DNA of 48,082 nucleotides from positions 1 through 48,082 of the forward strand of contig JACGCK010000297.1 in the NCBI GenBank assembly GCA_014925825.1. Reading direction: 5' to 3'. Shown here piece by piece: positions 24,003-35,240 of the stretch; position 1 is the first letter of the stretch; each line of letters starts with the position of its first letter. The stretch comes from Pholiota molesta (lineage: Eukaryota > Basidiomycota > Agaricomycetes > Agaricales > Strophariaceae). The position numbers and the translations under genes are program-made. The notes beneath the pieces are model-generated. The model made no database searches and was not told the origin of the DNA. It worked only from the letters and a program-made list of their open reading frames with translations.

Positions 24003-24676
24003 TTACAACTCTTCGTGGCCCTGCGCAGGCTCCAATCCAACGAGCTCGACGGTGAAGACAAGAGCAGAGTTGGGAGGGATGACATTTCCAAAGCCACGGG
24101 AGCCTGATGTTAATATGTCGACGTGAGTATTAGCCACGAGGGCATTAAAGCAAGAATGTACGGACCGTAAGCCATGTGGGAAGGAATGGTGAGCTTGCGC
24201 TTCTCGTTGAGGCACATTCCCTTGAGACCCTCATCCCATCCTTTGATGACTTGGCCAACGCCAACTGGAATTCATAAAACGTGAGATATAAATCGAGGGC
24301 CAATTTTGGAAGAGATTTACGGGTCAAGGGCAGAGGCTGGCCACGGTCAAGGCTAAACGAAGAGAAAGTAATGTCAAAAGGAGAGCTGAAAGCAGATATG
24401 ATGTGCATACCTCGAGTCGAACTTGTTTCCGTTGGAGAACAAGGTTCCGGTCTATTACACACGATACATGTTAGATTATTTCTCTGTTGTCAAGGTCGCA
24501 TGAACACGCACATAGTGAACCTTGATCTTGTCTCCTGACTGGGCTTTGTACGTGCAAGGTTCTGGCATGAAGGTCGTTTCAATCAGAAGTTCTGTGGGGT
24601 CTGGGCTGTTGCCAGCCTGGGCGTTAACAGCAGCGGCACCAAAGAAAGCCATAGAAAGCCAGTTGAAAAGCTTCAT
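24003..24676 (-). CDS. Secretory-pathway FKBP-type peptidyl-prolyl isomerase with ER-retention tail
   Basis: Exons 24512-24676, 24411-24452, 24321-24352, 24166-24264 and 24003-24103 encode about 145 residues. FKBPs catalyse cis/trans isomerisation of Xaa-Pro bonds. A signal peptide ([20 protein letters not shown]) precedes a single FKBP domain with [63 protein letters not shown] and [16 protein letters not shown]. These contain the aromatic and hydrophobic residues of the active and FK506-binding pocket (Y, F, D, V-I, W, Y, F). The protein ends HEEL, an HDEL-like retention signal, so it should be the ER-resident FKBP2/Fpr2 type. ATG 24676 was chosen because it begins the signal peptide; an in-frame ATG at 24769 would bury it. 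It shares a 270-bp divergent promoter region with eL39. Confidence 0.92.
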
Positions 24677-24946
24677 TAAAAGATGGAAGTGGTTGAGGAG
24701 GAAACGGTGGCAAGCCAACCTCACTGCTACTGTCTGGACTCTGCATATTCCCAGGGACCAACGCGCCAAACGTGGCTTCCACGTGACGTCCCATCACCAG
24801 TCTCCCTCGGAATCCAAATTGGGAAGCTCGGCACCACATTCGGCATTTGTAAGCAGCTATACAGCTTACGCCACTGGCTAACCTTATTTTCAAGCACCAC
24901 AGAACCCCCGCACCGTATCGTCCCCTAGCCGCCGCCGCCGACACCA
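24677..24946. promoter_or_regulatory. Shared divergent promoter region of FKBP and eL39
   Basis: Only 270 bp separates the two start codons on opposite strands, so both promoters and 5' leaders must fit here. No obvious TATA box was seen. A pyrimidine/GCC-rich stretch just before the eL39 ATG fits ribosomal-protein gene leaders. Function is inferred from spacing. Confidence 0.5.
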
Positions 24947-25290
24947 ATGGTGAGTATGTCGTGCTGAACGACGAGTACGCACCTCTAATGAACCGTTATG
25001 TGAATCTATAGCCTTCCCAAAAGACTTTCCGCACAAAACGCATTCTCGCTAAGGCCGGCCGTCAAAACAGGTTCGTTTAGGATGGATGGCGGGTTACGAG
25101 CAGGAGGTGCTGACAATGTTTGTCGTTGTGCGTAGGCCTATTCCCCAGTGGTTCCGCCTCAAGACGGACACTAAGATCCAAGTGCGTAGTAACCTGTAAT
25201 TCTCATTTATAAATCTCTCATTTCATGTGCCATTTTTTCCAGTACAACGCCAAGCGTCGTCACTGGCGCAGGACCAAGCTCAACATCTAA
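24947..25290 (+). CDS. RPL39: 60S ribosomal protein eL39
   Basis: Four coding exons (24947-24949, 25012-25070, 25136-25181, 25243-25290) join to a 51-residue, highly basic protein beginning MPSQKTFRTKRILAKAGRQN and ending NAKRRHWRRTKLNI. Length and sequence match eukaryotic eL39, a small protein lining the exit tunnel of the large ribosomal subunit. The initiator ATG is alone in the first coding exon, followed at once by gtgagt. All phases agree and the gene is intact. It is divergent from the FKBP gene. Confidence 0.95.
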
Positions 25291-25992
25291 AGAACCACTC
25301 TTCCGGATGTCGATTTTGTATTCAGTATAGATGGGTGATAGGAGAGGACAGCGGCGAGGGACCGACCCCACGAGCAAAAGAAAATGCAGACGGGAGAGCA
25401 TTGTTTACCACCCATTCATCCGCCATCTTGCACCTATGTCCATGTTTTCCGCCTGACGTATGGCATATGCATTCCAACATGATTTATCTCGATCTGCTTC
25501 GATTCTTTCGTCATTTGATGAGGACTTGGGTTATGTCTACTGGTTCGGTCATGTTTCTTCTGCTGCTCGTTAACTTGGACAGATTACAGACAATGTCAAA
25601 GCTTCATAGTTTGCAATGCGGTCCTCTCGCCGCAAGCCTCAGTGCTCAGCACGCATCTCTTGCAATCAATCTGCAATCATCTCAGCCTAGAACCCAACAT
25701 CAGCCACTCAGTCACTCTTCGATGCTGCTTCTCGGGCCCGTCCTTTCCTGGAGTTCCAACGTCCATATTATATAACTGAATACTGTAGCGAAATGTATGG
25801 TGGCAATGGCCGGAGAGTGCGTTACGCGGCCTACTGATCCAGCGTTAGCAATGGGCTGGCCGTTAGGCGTTACATTGCATGGATTAGGCAATTTGCCGTC
25901 AGGCTTGACAGTCTGCATACTCACCAACAGGAGACGAAGAGAGCCCAGCTGATCAGTGATGAAGATAATAACTTGGAGTTTGGAGGAATCAG
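25291..25992. other. Intergenic, eL39 3' flank
   Basis: It holds the eL39 3' untranslated region and sequence upstream of the next secreted-protein gene. A minus-strand frame at 25712-25927 (GKLPNPCNVTPNGQPIANAG) is somewhat protein-like but has no start or splice support. The missing 5' exon of the next gene could lie here. Confidence 0.4.
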
Positions 25993-27020
25993 CGGATTGG
26001 TGGATTGTTCTCGATCGGACCTTCTATTGGGGTTGCTGTCGAGTTTAACGTCACTATGAGCGGTGCAATAGACTTCACTTTCGGCGCTAATGCTACGGTA
26101 ATTAAAGTGTTCTCGCGACTTCACAAAAACAAAGACTGATCGAGTTACCAAGGTCCCTCCTAACGCCAGCTACTCTTTAGACCTGATCACTCCTTCAAAT
26201 TCAAAGGCCACAGGCTGGTTCGTACCTTTCTGGATCATCAATGCTTGTTGAGAGTAACACTAAATTACCATCTTATAGGGATGGAGTCGTCTTCGATAGG
26301 GCCCCCTTGCGCATCAATAGTGGTTCATTGAACTTAACAATCGGTGCCGCGCTGAAACCCTTTATTGAGTTTGATATCACGGGCCCACACTCAACTGGCC
26401 TCACAGCTCGATTGACGCAAACGCTGCCCGCAGTTGAACTCGACTTCACGAGCCTCGGCAACGTCAACAGCGACTGTCAGCCCGCGGGCGACAACGACTT
26501 CTCCTTCTTCGATGTTGCGTACCAGGTCGACGCCAGTCTGACTCTAGAGACAGCAGCAAGCGTCCAGTTGAATGCTCTCCCGTCGCTCTTCGAGGCAGCC
26601 GGCTTTGATCCTGCTCCGAGCTGGAATGCAACGCTCTTCTCCCATGCTTTCCCATTGCTAGGTGGAGATCAGGGCAATACGACGGGAAACTGTATCGTTA
26701 TTGCCGGTGACGGAAGCAAGCACACTGCAGCGTCAGGTATATTGCTCGCTGCATCGTCAGCTATTCCGACGTACAATATCTCGAAGATTCAGACATATTA
26801 CGACTCACATGATAAAACATATCCGCCCGGAATCAGCTTCCAGATGCTTCAGGACAGTGGGCAACAGTTGCCTACTGACTTGCAACCCAGGCCCTCAGCG
26901 CCGACTGGTGGCTCTGGTGGTTCGAGTAGTGCAGCGCTCTCGCATAGTATAGCAGGAAAAATGGCTATCTACTCCATTACTTTTGTGTGCGCACTTGTTT
27001 CCATTGCCGTGTTGATCTAG
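25993..27020 (+). CDS. Secreted, probably GPI-anchored protein; 5' end unresolved
   Basis: Three exons can be joined: from an acceptor near 25992 through IGGLFSIGPSIGVAVEFNVT and DFTFGANAT; then VPPNASYSLDLITPSNSKAT; then a long exon from about 26280 to 27020 beginning DGVVFDRAPLRINSGSLNLT. The regular beta-strand-like pattern (GPSxGVxVExN..., FIEFDITG) and Asn-glycosylation sites resemble uncharacterised fungal extracellular beta-sandwich proteins. The C-terminus (SGGSSSAALSHSIAG then a hydrophobic helix ending VSIAVLI) is a typical GPI-attachment signal. No signal peptide was found upstream, so either a 5' exon was missed or the gene is 5' truncated. The start given is the first supported exon edge, not a start codon. 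Confidence 0.55.
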
Positions 27021-28485
27021 TTACTTTTTGTACCATTCTTATGCGCAATTCTCTTCCTTACTAGTAAATCGTGTACAGTATTAGCTTTGCAACACTAAGC
27101 CATTGTAGAATGTTAACATAATAGTTTTTTTACAGCTGAGAAAGTCGAAATTTCTAATACGCGTCCATTAGAGTGATAGAGATATAGCCGTCAAATTGCA
27201 GCAGGTAGATAAGTCGATGAACTTCAAACCTTTCAAAACCAATTGAAGACAAAGAGCGCACTTCATGCCTTTTCACTCTGTACCATACATTTTGGGATTG
27301 AAAATGATTAATGAGGACTCAAACTCATTATACCGTGGGCGAACCATGGGCTTTGAGCGCTAAGCGCGCAACGCGCGTGCGCGCAACATGCGCCTTTGCT
27401 TCCGCCCATCTCGGCACTGGCGGCAGAGGCATCCCGTCGGCTCCGTTCCGTCTCCCCGCGGCGCCTCCGCCAGCGTTGTCCGTTGGCGGGGGTGTCAGCC
27501 TTTAATGCACTCCGCGCAATTCGTACGGAGCTGTTGGTCCGTCTCGCGAGGTTAAGGGGCGTGTGGCAGTGGCGGTACAGTTTGAATCGGTCTGTGTGAA
27601 TGTGATGTCATTGTGAACGTTCGTGCCCTATGTATGTCCTTCCTTCGCGTGTGAGACTGGTACCTGGAGCTTGGGAAGCCATCGGTGCTCTATTTGTGGC
27701 GAGAGTTCGGGAGCTGAAGCAGATAGGATAGACCACCATAAGCAGTATATGTTTCCTGTGTGTGGATTACTGACATGTCATACATACACTTTCTTTGGTG
27801 AGACGGCAACTAAAGAACCCTCCAGATAACAGCCACCGTGGAAGGAATGGGTCCAAAGTATCGCGGATATGAATGGACTGCGAGATCCTGGAGTATTAAG
27901 CTAAGTTTGCAATCCCCGGTTTAGGTACGCCAGCAGGCTAGAGCAGGCTCCGTGCCGGGCGAGGTTTATTTTGCACCATGCCTGACAGCGTTTACCGCGA
28001 ACATAAAGAAGTTACGGAAGGTACCAGAATGCATAGTGCTCAAAACTCGTACAGACATGTTCTAGCCAAGGAAATGGAACATGGTGTTCCGCTGGCGCGC
28101 CGTTCCTTTCTTGCACGGTAAACCGAAAGTCGCGACTGAGCCAGAGTCATCGAAGGTGAGTCGAAGAGGCATAATGGAAAGCTGGCCATTGGGAAGCCAC
28201 GAATATGAGCCCCGGGACGATGAGTGAGTGAACGATATGACATGTGGTCAGTGCGCAATGGCTGGACGCTGTCATCGACGGCGAGGAAGAGATGTGGAAT
28301 CAATGAGCGGAGCGGCGTGGCCATGTGATTGCCTGTGATTGCCTTCCCCGGAATGTGACGTCGATCCGCTCGGGACTCGGATGCGGATATCACGGGGAGC
28401 CGACTGAATATGGCGCCCTACAAAACCCAGTCTCACATCGAAGATCACCATAGCATACACAACCGCCACCACACCCTCTCTCACC
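27021..28485. other. Intergenic region with a GC-rich island, malate synthase promoter
   Basis: No supported gene. Around 27355-27510 the DNA becomes strikingly GC-rich with alternating GCGC runs (for example gcgcgcaacgcgcgtgcgcg), unlike its AT-richer surroundings. A 10-bp tandem repeat tgtgattgcc x2 lies near 28324-28343. The last few hundred bases should contain the malate synthase promoter, but no named element was identified with confidence. Confidence 0.45.
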
Positions 28486-30414
28486 ATGGTCCAAGGCGTT
28501 AAAATTCATTCCAAAATCGCCCCTCAGGCTCAGGCCGAGATCTTCACCGATGGCGCACTCAAGTTCCTCGCCGCCCTCCACCGCACCTTCGAGTCGACTC
28601 GCCAGTCGCTCCTCGTCGCCCGTGAGGACGCTCAACGCCGCTATGACTCGGGTGTTGCACTCGACTTCCCCTCTGAGACTGCCCACATCCGTGCCGAGCC
28701 GTCATGGCACTGCGCACCACCCGCGCCAGGGCTTGAGGACCGCCGCATCGAGATCACTGGCCCAACCGACCGCAAGATGGTCATCAACGCGCTCAACAGC
28801 GGCGCCAAGACATTCATGGCTGACTTTGAAGGTGCGTTTCTTCTTGCTCACACCCCGCCCACCTAAGCGGGCGCTCGCGTTACCGAATATTGATGCGAAG
28901 AGCACTTTGCAGATTCAAGCGCGCCTACTTTTGCCAACATGGTAAACGGACAGGTCAACTTGCGCGATGCGATTCGGCGTCAGATCGATTTTGAGGCGGG
29001 AGGAAAAAGCTATAAGCTCATTGAGAACCCAGCGGTTCTCATAGTGCGGTTCGTAATAGCTCTGTCGTCTCTCATGGTTATTTTTGCTTATCTACTATCT
29101 TTGCAGCCCCCGTGGATGGCACCTGGATGAACCCCGCGTTACCATCGATAACCACCCCGTCTCCGGCTCGCTATTCGACTTTGCGCTCTACTTCTACCAC
29201 AATGCCCATGAGCTCGTGAAGCGCGGCTCCGGACCTTACTTCTATCTTCCCAAGATGGAGCATTATCTTGAGGCGCGTCTGTGGAACGACGTGTTCGTGT
29301 TCTCGCAGTCTTATATCGGCATGCAACACAACACTATCCGCGCAACTGTGCTCATTGAGACACTCCCTGCCGCATTCCAGATGGAGGAGATCCTGTTCGA
29401 GCTTCGCAATCACTCCTCCGGCCTCAACTGTGGACGGTACGATGAATGGGTGTGCTATTTTTGGAGCTCCGTCTCATATGGTTATTTTTAGATGGGATTA
29501 CATCTTCAGCTTCATCAAAAAGCGAAGAGCTGACCGTAGCGCCGTGCTCCCTGACCGCAAAGACGTAACCATGACCGTCCCTTTCATGGATGCCTACGTG
29601 CGTCTCCTGATCCAGACATGCCACAAGTACGCGTTTTTTTTGTTTCGTTTGAATCGTCAACTTACCTCATGTCCAGGCGTAAAGTTGCTGCTATGGGCGG
29701 AATGTCTGCTCAGATTCCCATCAAGGACGATCCCAAGGCGAATGAAGTCGCCATGGCCAAGGTTCGAGCTGACAAGCTCCGCGAGGTTACTGCTGGCCAT
29801 GACGGTACTTGGATTGCCCACCCCCTCATCAACAAAATCGCCCGTGAAGTGTTCGATCAAAACATGCCCGGACCCAACCAGGTAAATACACCTTTATCTC
29901 ACCTCTCAGAAGGAGAACACATATTCATATTACTGCTTCAGTACTATAACCTCCGCTCCGATGTCAAGGTCGCCGCTTCCGATCTGCTCAACACCAATAT
30001 TCCCGGCAAGATCACCTCTGAAGGCGTGCGCGAGAACGTCGAGACGTGTCTCGCCTACACCGCCGCCTGGATAGGCGGAAACGGCTGCATTCCGCTCAAC
30101 TACCTCATGGAGGACGCGGCCACCGCCGAGATCACGCGCGTGCAGCTGTGGCAGTGGGTGCACTACGGCGCGCGCCTCGCGGACACGGGCGTGCCCGTCA
30201 CCGCGGAGGGCATCGATGCGGTGATCAGGGAGGTCGCGCCGGGGCTGAAGAAGATCGTCGCGGGGATCAAGGACGAGAACGTGAACATCGCGGTGGAGTA
30301 TCTGAAGGGCAGATCAGGAAGACGTGGCCGAGTGAGTTTTTGACGAGCGATTTGATGGGCTATCTGGCTATGCACGATGGTGTTGAGCCTGGCCTCCAGC
30401 GCGCGTCGCTCTGA
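28486..30414 (+). CDS. Malate synthase (glyoxylate cycle), one-base frameshift near the 3' end
   Basis: Malate synthase condenses glyoxylate and acetyl-CoA to malate, allowing growth on C2 compounds and lipids. Exons 28486-28831, 28913-29048, 29107-29436, 29492-29626, 29677-29881 and 29942-30414 give about 541 residues, the usual size. Family landmarks are [19 protein letters not shown] (substrate/metal region), [12 protein letters not shown], the signature [19 protein letters not shown] and [13 protein letters not shown]. In the last exon the frame fails at AAGGGCAG (30307-30309). Adding one G restores [20 protein letters not shown] to the stop at 30414. Without it, translation ends early at RRGRVSF. 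The restored tail ends QRASL, which is not a canonical SKL-type peroxisomal signal. Start ATG follows a pyrimidine-rich leader and gives the expected N-terminus. Confidence 0.9.
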
Positions 30415-31080
30415 GTGAGAAACCACTCCTCTTCATGATTTAACGTATCACGCCGTTCTTGCGGTCTTATTTATCCACATCTCCACATGATATTCTAGTC
30501 TCCCAAGCCAGTTGTAAACTTGTACACATTTCGTCACCGCCGAAGCCCGCATAACTGCAACACTTAAATCATAGACTCTGTCCTTTCCATTGTGCAATCC
30601 CATCTCATGTAGTAGTATAGGCAGTTTATACGTACGATTATGACACGCATGTTATATTCTATTGAAATTGCGATCGATAGCCGTATATAGTCAGCTCTGG
30701 TGAGCTGAGAAGAGCCTGTATTTTTTGCGACACAATCAGGAGCGTTGTATGCTGTTGTATCACATTGGGAGTTTCTTTGAATGTAAGACACGATTGTATG
30801 CCAGTATCTCAAGTCAAGGCTCGTTTGATCTCGCTTCTGCTGAGATATGAGTTGTATGAGCAAAAATAGACGCGCAATTGCATTCTATTTATAACTCAAA
30901 ACTTTCGAGGAGTCCCCGCACTGCTGCGTTCGGTTGTAGCACTGCTAGAAATGCCCGTCTATGTTTATTTTGCTTAATTCAGCTTGCAGAGTTTTGGGCT
31001 CAAGTGATCTGCGTCAACGGAAAGTATATATGACGTTGGGTAATTAGAGAAGCTGCACTTTCCTTCGCTACTTACGGGTC
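30415..31080. other. Intergenic region
   Basis: AT-rich 3' flank of malate synthase and promoter of the next gene. A tatata sequence at about 31024-31030 lies roughly 55 bp before the next ATG and could be a TATA element. Nothing else recognised. Confidence 0.45.
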
Positions 31081-31958
31081 ATGAGGACTTTCAATTTCGA
31101 CCTCATGGCATTGACCGCTACCGTTGTTATTCAATGTACGTGCTTTTGGCGTCAGGATACTGTACATTATATGCAAATAATATTCCTCGTCTTCTGTAGT
31201 TATGGATATGGCCAGAGCTCAAGATCCAGAGCCTGCAACTATCACAATCCTCGCCCCAGATTCCTCTTTTTTATTTGACAACATTCACGATGGCACTTTG
31301 GTCTACACCGATGTTACTCAAAAGGGCGTAGCGATATCTGGACAGACTACTTACGCGGCTCTAGCAGTCGGCGCTGCTGAATATGTGACAACGGAGCCTA
31401 TTCTAAACAAAGTAGCTGTTGCAACGACTACGTTCACCTGGTCTGGTACGACTTGTTGACTGTTTCTGATCAGTGAGAGGTATATTTTTTTTCTTTCTAG
31501 TTGGGATTGTCGCCGACGCTTCGCATGCAGAATATGAGATCTTCGAGAGCGGCGGTGCACAACTATTAGATCTCCAGTGCACGTACTCGGACGGTGTTTC
31601 GGGAGCATGCTCGAACGTGCAACAGGGAGATGGAAATTTCGTCGGCGATGTTACGGGTCGTCCCCGTGCAGCCACCTTTACACCTATTATATTGACTGTA
31701 TCAGCCTCCACGCCAACATCGACGCCAACACCGTCAGCTAACGCGCTGCCCCCGCAAGGACAAGCGGCCCAGAACACGACCACATCTGTTGATATCGGCC
31801 AGAGTACATTCAATCAAACGTCGCAAACTCATGCCGCGCTTATTCCGACTTCTACCACGAGCGCTGCTGCCGCGTTTAAGGGCTTTGTGGGGCAGAACAA
31901 TATGAAATATTGGATGGTCTTTCTATTTGCTGTAGCGGTTCAGACTTGTGGAGCATAG
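31081..31958 (+). CDS. Small secreted, probably GPI-anchored Ser/Thr-rich protein
   Basis: Exons 31081-31135, 31200-31445 and 31501-31958 give 252 residues with consistent phases. The N-terminus (MRTFNFDLMALTATVVIQF, then MARAQ) fits a signal peptide. The middle carries short beta-like segments and a cysteine pair (LDLQCTYSDGVSGAC). The Ser/Thr/Pro-rich stretch (STPTSTPTPSAN) and final hydrophobic helix (MKYWMVFLFAVAVQTCG) resemble a GPI signal. It matches the general plan of small cell-wall proteins common in basidiomycetes. I do not recognise a specific family and propose no function. Confidence 0.65.
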
Positions 31959-32996
31959 CCGTAAATTATTCTTTCTGTTACAACATTATATAGTACTGTG
32001 GACTTACTCCTTCCCAAACTTGTATAAGTTGTATTTATATCTATATTCTCTGGCCAAATGCCGAGCGTACAAGGGATGATCGATGATCTGTGAGCATCTT
32101 TATACCCACAAGCGCTTGGCCCGCGTACGATCTTCGTAGCTCGGCGGTGGAGTACAACTTGGACAGTGGCTGGGCGCGTGCACTTATGATCTGCATAGAG
32201 CCCACATCTGAAGCTTAATGCAAGTGGTACTCAGCACTGCTTTGGATGTTTCTGATCATGATGGCTGTTTCGTACTTCTGGGGGTGGCTTTCACTTCTCT
32301 TTCGTCTTCTACGCTCTGCTCTGTAAATGGTGCTTGGATGACGTATGGACTCTGCCATTGCCACTCATGCTGTGCTTTTTGGTAAAAACATCCGTGATTC
32401 TATGTATGCCTGAGCCATACAGAAAGAGTGTGAGACTATACTTACTTGCTTGGGATCGACACATTGGCCGCCCGAATATATTAATTCAAGGTCTTCTATG
32501 CCGTTAGGCCTGGATACATCTAGAATTCCTCGATATTCATGATCTGTCACGTAATTTGCCTTGAGATGAGCGCGCATGCATTTATACTATGGTGACCAAT
32601 GCTTCTTGTACAAGGTCTGTACTACGTTTTTGTAAATTCAAAGCCTTCGAGCATCCTCTGATTAGAGAGATTCTGACATGGTTAAAAAATGCAAGAGAAT
32701 TGCCCTTTTATTCATACATATTGCATCATATTGTATGAGCTATCTAAATCGCAACTCGTAAGTAAGTTATGGTAAGTACTAAGTATACTGTAACCACAGC
32801 TGTTTACCGATTTGGACCTGATTGTTTCGTTGATAGCCTTCGTTGATGCCAACACGGCCGCGATCGCGGCGACTGTCAATGTTGGAACTGATGGCAAACC
32901 GTAATGAAGCTTATGAAGTTGTTATGAAGTGCAACCAGATGCAACCCTTGCGCGATATAAAGCAGGCAACGTTGTTCCAAGGACCCCACACATATA
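31959..32996. other. Intergenic region
   Basis: No supported coding sequence. A TATA-like gatataaag (about 32955-32963) lies about 35-40 bp before the ATG of the next gene, a plausible core promoter. Confidence 0.5.
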
Positions 32997-34239
32997 ATGC
33001 CTAATTTTTTAGGCGCTACGGCCAATGAAGTCACTCAACCTCACCTTCAGTTGATTGGGACTCTCATCGTCGCCGTCGTTTATGGATTCATAACATGTCT
33101 CTTTCTCCACACCATCTCACTGTTGATAACCAACACGAAACACTCATACACGAGCACTATGCGTCTAATTCTCATAATCTATATCGCCGTCATGTACTCG
33201 TTCAGCACAGGGTCTGCGATCCAAGCTTTTGTGTATATCACTGGCACAGGACCCGCTTCCACGGCGACTACTAGAACTCCAAACATAATCAACATGAACG
33301 AGCCCATGTTCCTTCCACTCGCAATTTTTGGGGCCGACGGTTTCATGGTCAGTTTGGATGCTTCTGATATTTTGACAGTACGGCTGATGTAGACATATTA
33401 TACTTCTTGTGTCCTAGCTTTGGCGCAGCATTATCCTATACCGAACCGCGTCATTGCGATATCGAGTAATACTATATGGTGTTCTGTTCTGCATTTCGAC
33501 GGGTACCCTGAGTACGTCCCTCCCAGTCAATTACTGTTCAGACAATCCTTAACGCCAGATCATCACTTGTGCGTGACAGCTTCATCTATCCTATTCTACC
33601 TGGCACCAAAAATACCTGCTTTCAATGCTTTGAACGCGCCATTGACACCGAGCGTCATCACAATATCCATCACAACATGTCTCAACCTCGTTCTCACGTC
33701 AATCATTGTTGGAAGACTTATATATCACCAGGAAGGCATCCGACGTGCTCTTGGCGCGCAATTTAGCTCTCCATATATGAGGGTGATTTTTATGCTCGTC
33801 GAATCTTGCAGTCTGATTGTTGTTACGGGCATCATATTCCTGGTGTTCGTGGCTCGGGGTAACATGAAGACATACAATGGCTGCATCATCCCATTCCTTC
33901 TATTACCACATGTTTGTGTGAGTTCTTAACATCGTGCTATCTTTTGACTCCACATTAACGCTCCAGGCTGTCACCTACTAGGTGCTGTCGCCTTTGATCG
34001 TCATCTACCAGGTAGCCAGAGGACGTGCAATTACCAAGTCAACCATTAGGCTCTCACAAATTCGCACTCCCAATATTGAAGGGATGATGGATGAGTGCCT
34101 CTCAAATGCAAGGCCCATACAATTCAGCAAGACAAAGAGCAGTACCTTCGACCAAAGTAGCATGCACGAATCCGAATACCCACAAAATGACAAGCGGCCG
34201 ATGGAAAGCCAGGAAACCTTGTCAAACTCACTTGCATAA
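32997..34239 (+). CDS. Seven-helix integral membrane protein, tandem copy A
   Basis: Exons 32997-33347, 33418-33502, 33580-33917 and 33982-34239 encode about 343 residues. Hydrophobic segments recur in the expected serpentine pattern: LIGTLIVAVVYGFITCLFLH, LILIIYIAVMYSFSTGSAIQ, the LWRSIILYR segment, VILYGVLFCISTG, VITISITTCLNLVLTSIIVG, LIVVTGIIFLVFVA and a last helix before QVARGRA. A hydrophilic cytoplasmic tail follows. The short positively charged loops (NTKHSYTSTMR, YHQEGIRRALG) support an extracellular N-terminus. It belongs to a lineage-expanded basidiomycete seven-helix family that I cannot name and whose ligands are unknown; it lacks features that would justify calling it a STE3 pheromone receptor. 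A paralogue lies 1 kb downstream. Confidence 0.75.
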
Positions 34240-35240
34240 GGCTGAGCCTGGAAAATTCTAACATTGTACATTACATTAGCAATAGGCCATCGCCGTAAAT
34301 TATTGACATATCACTGTTTATAGTATCATTTCTCGTAGAGTGACATGGGCTCTATGGAATCCACCGGGACATGTATGTAGTGATAGCGTTCGACATGGAA
34401 TCTGGATTCTGTAGACTTGTCAATCTTTTCGATACCAGGAAATCGTCGCTACTGAGCGTTAAAATTCTTGAATAATATGGAGAACGTCGAGCAGTGAGAG
34501 GACGAAATTTGTTAGTAGATCAGATTAGATCGTGGAAGGCACCAATTGGCGCTTTTGTTTTCTTGGGCGTAAATCGCTGATATCAGGCGTTTAACATTGC
34601 CTGAGGTGAAATAATAATTACCCATAGATGTCTTACCGCACAACACAGTTGAGAAGCTTATAAGCTACATATTGAGAGAGTCGCGCAGTATTTAGCAGGA
34701 GAAAGTAATGTCTATTTTTAGCACAATCTTTCGACATGAGCGCCGTGCGAGTCCGGGCGCGCTCAGAAAAGGATTCATTTGAGTGATAAATAGCTCTAAA
34801 TGGAAGTCGATTTTCCGATGTATCGGATCGAAGGGAGGTTGGATATACTTTCAATCAGACTGACACCAGTTTGGATCAAGCTGTGGCGTACTTCCGTATC
34901 AGCAGCAAATTAGCAGGCTAGTTTCTATACTCTGACGACGACTTTATTATAGGCTCAGAATTAATCGAATACAATATTGGTACAGGCTGGAAACACTGAC
35001 GGTATTGGAGCATCCAGGTGGAGCATCCTTCGCATCTTTAACGTAATAAAAAGTCAAGACTCAAAAAATGGGATGTTCAGTTGAGTGGGGCTTCCAGGTG
35101 GAGTACACGGAGGTACGGAGGTCGGCGGTCGAGCACATCTTCCGTTAAATACGGAAAAGGATACACGATTGGATACAAGTATAGCATCATAACTTTTGAA
35201 AAGTAAACGAACAGTTCAAAGATATCTCCCTCTTGTCAGC
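34240..35240. other. Intergenic region between the tandem paralogues
   Basis: No supported gene. The motif tccaggtggag occurs twice, about 80 bp apart (around 35009 and 35091), in the upstream region of copy B. Confidence 0.45.

Noticed and set aside
27311..27829. Small plus-strand open frames in the GC-rich island
   Set aside because: They are Ala/Arg-rich composition artefacts, with no domain and no continuation by splicing.
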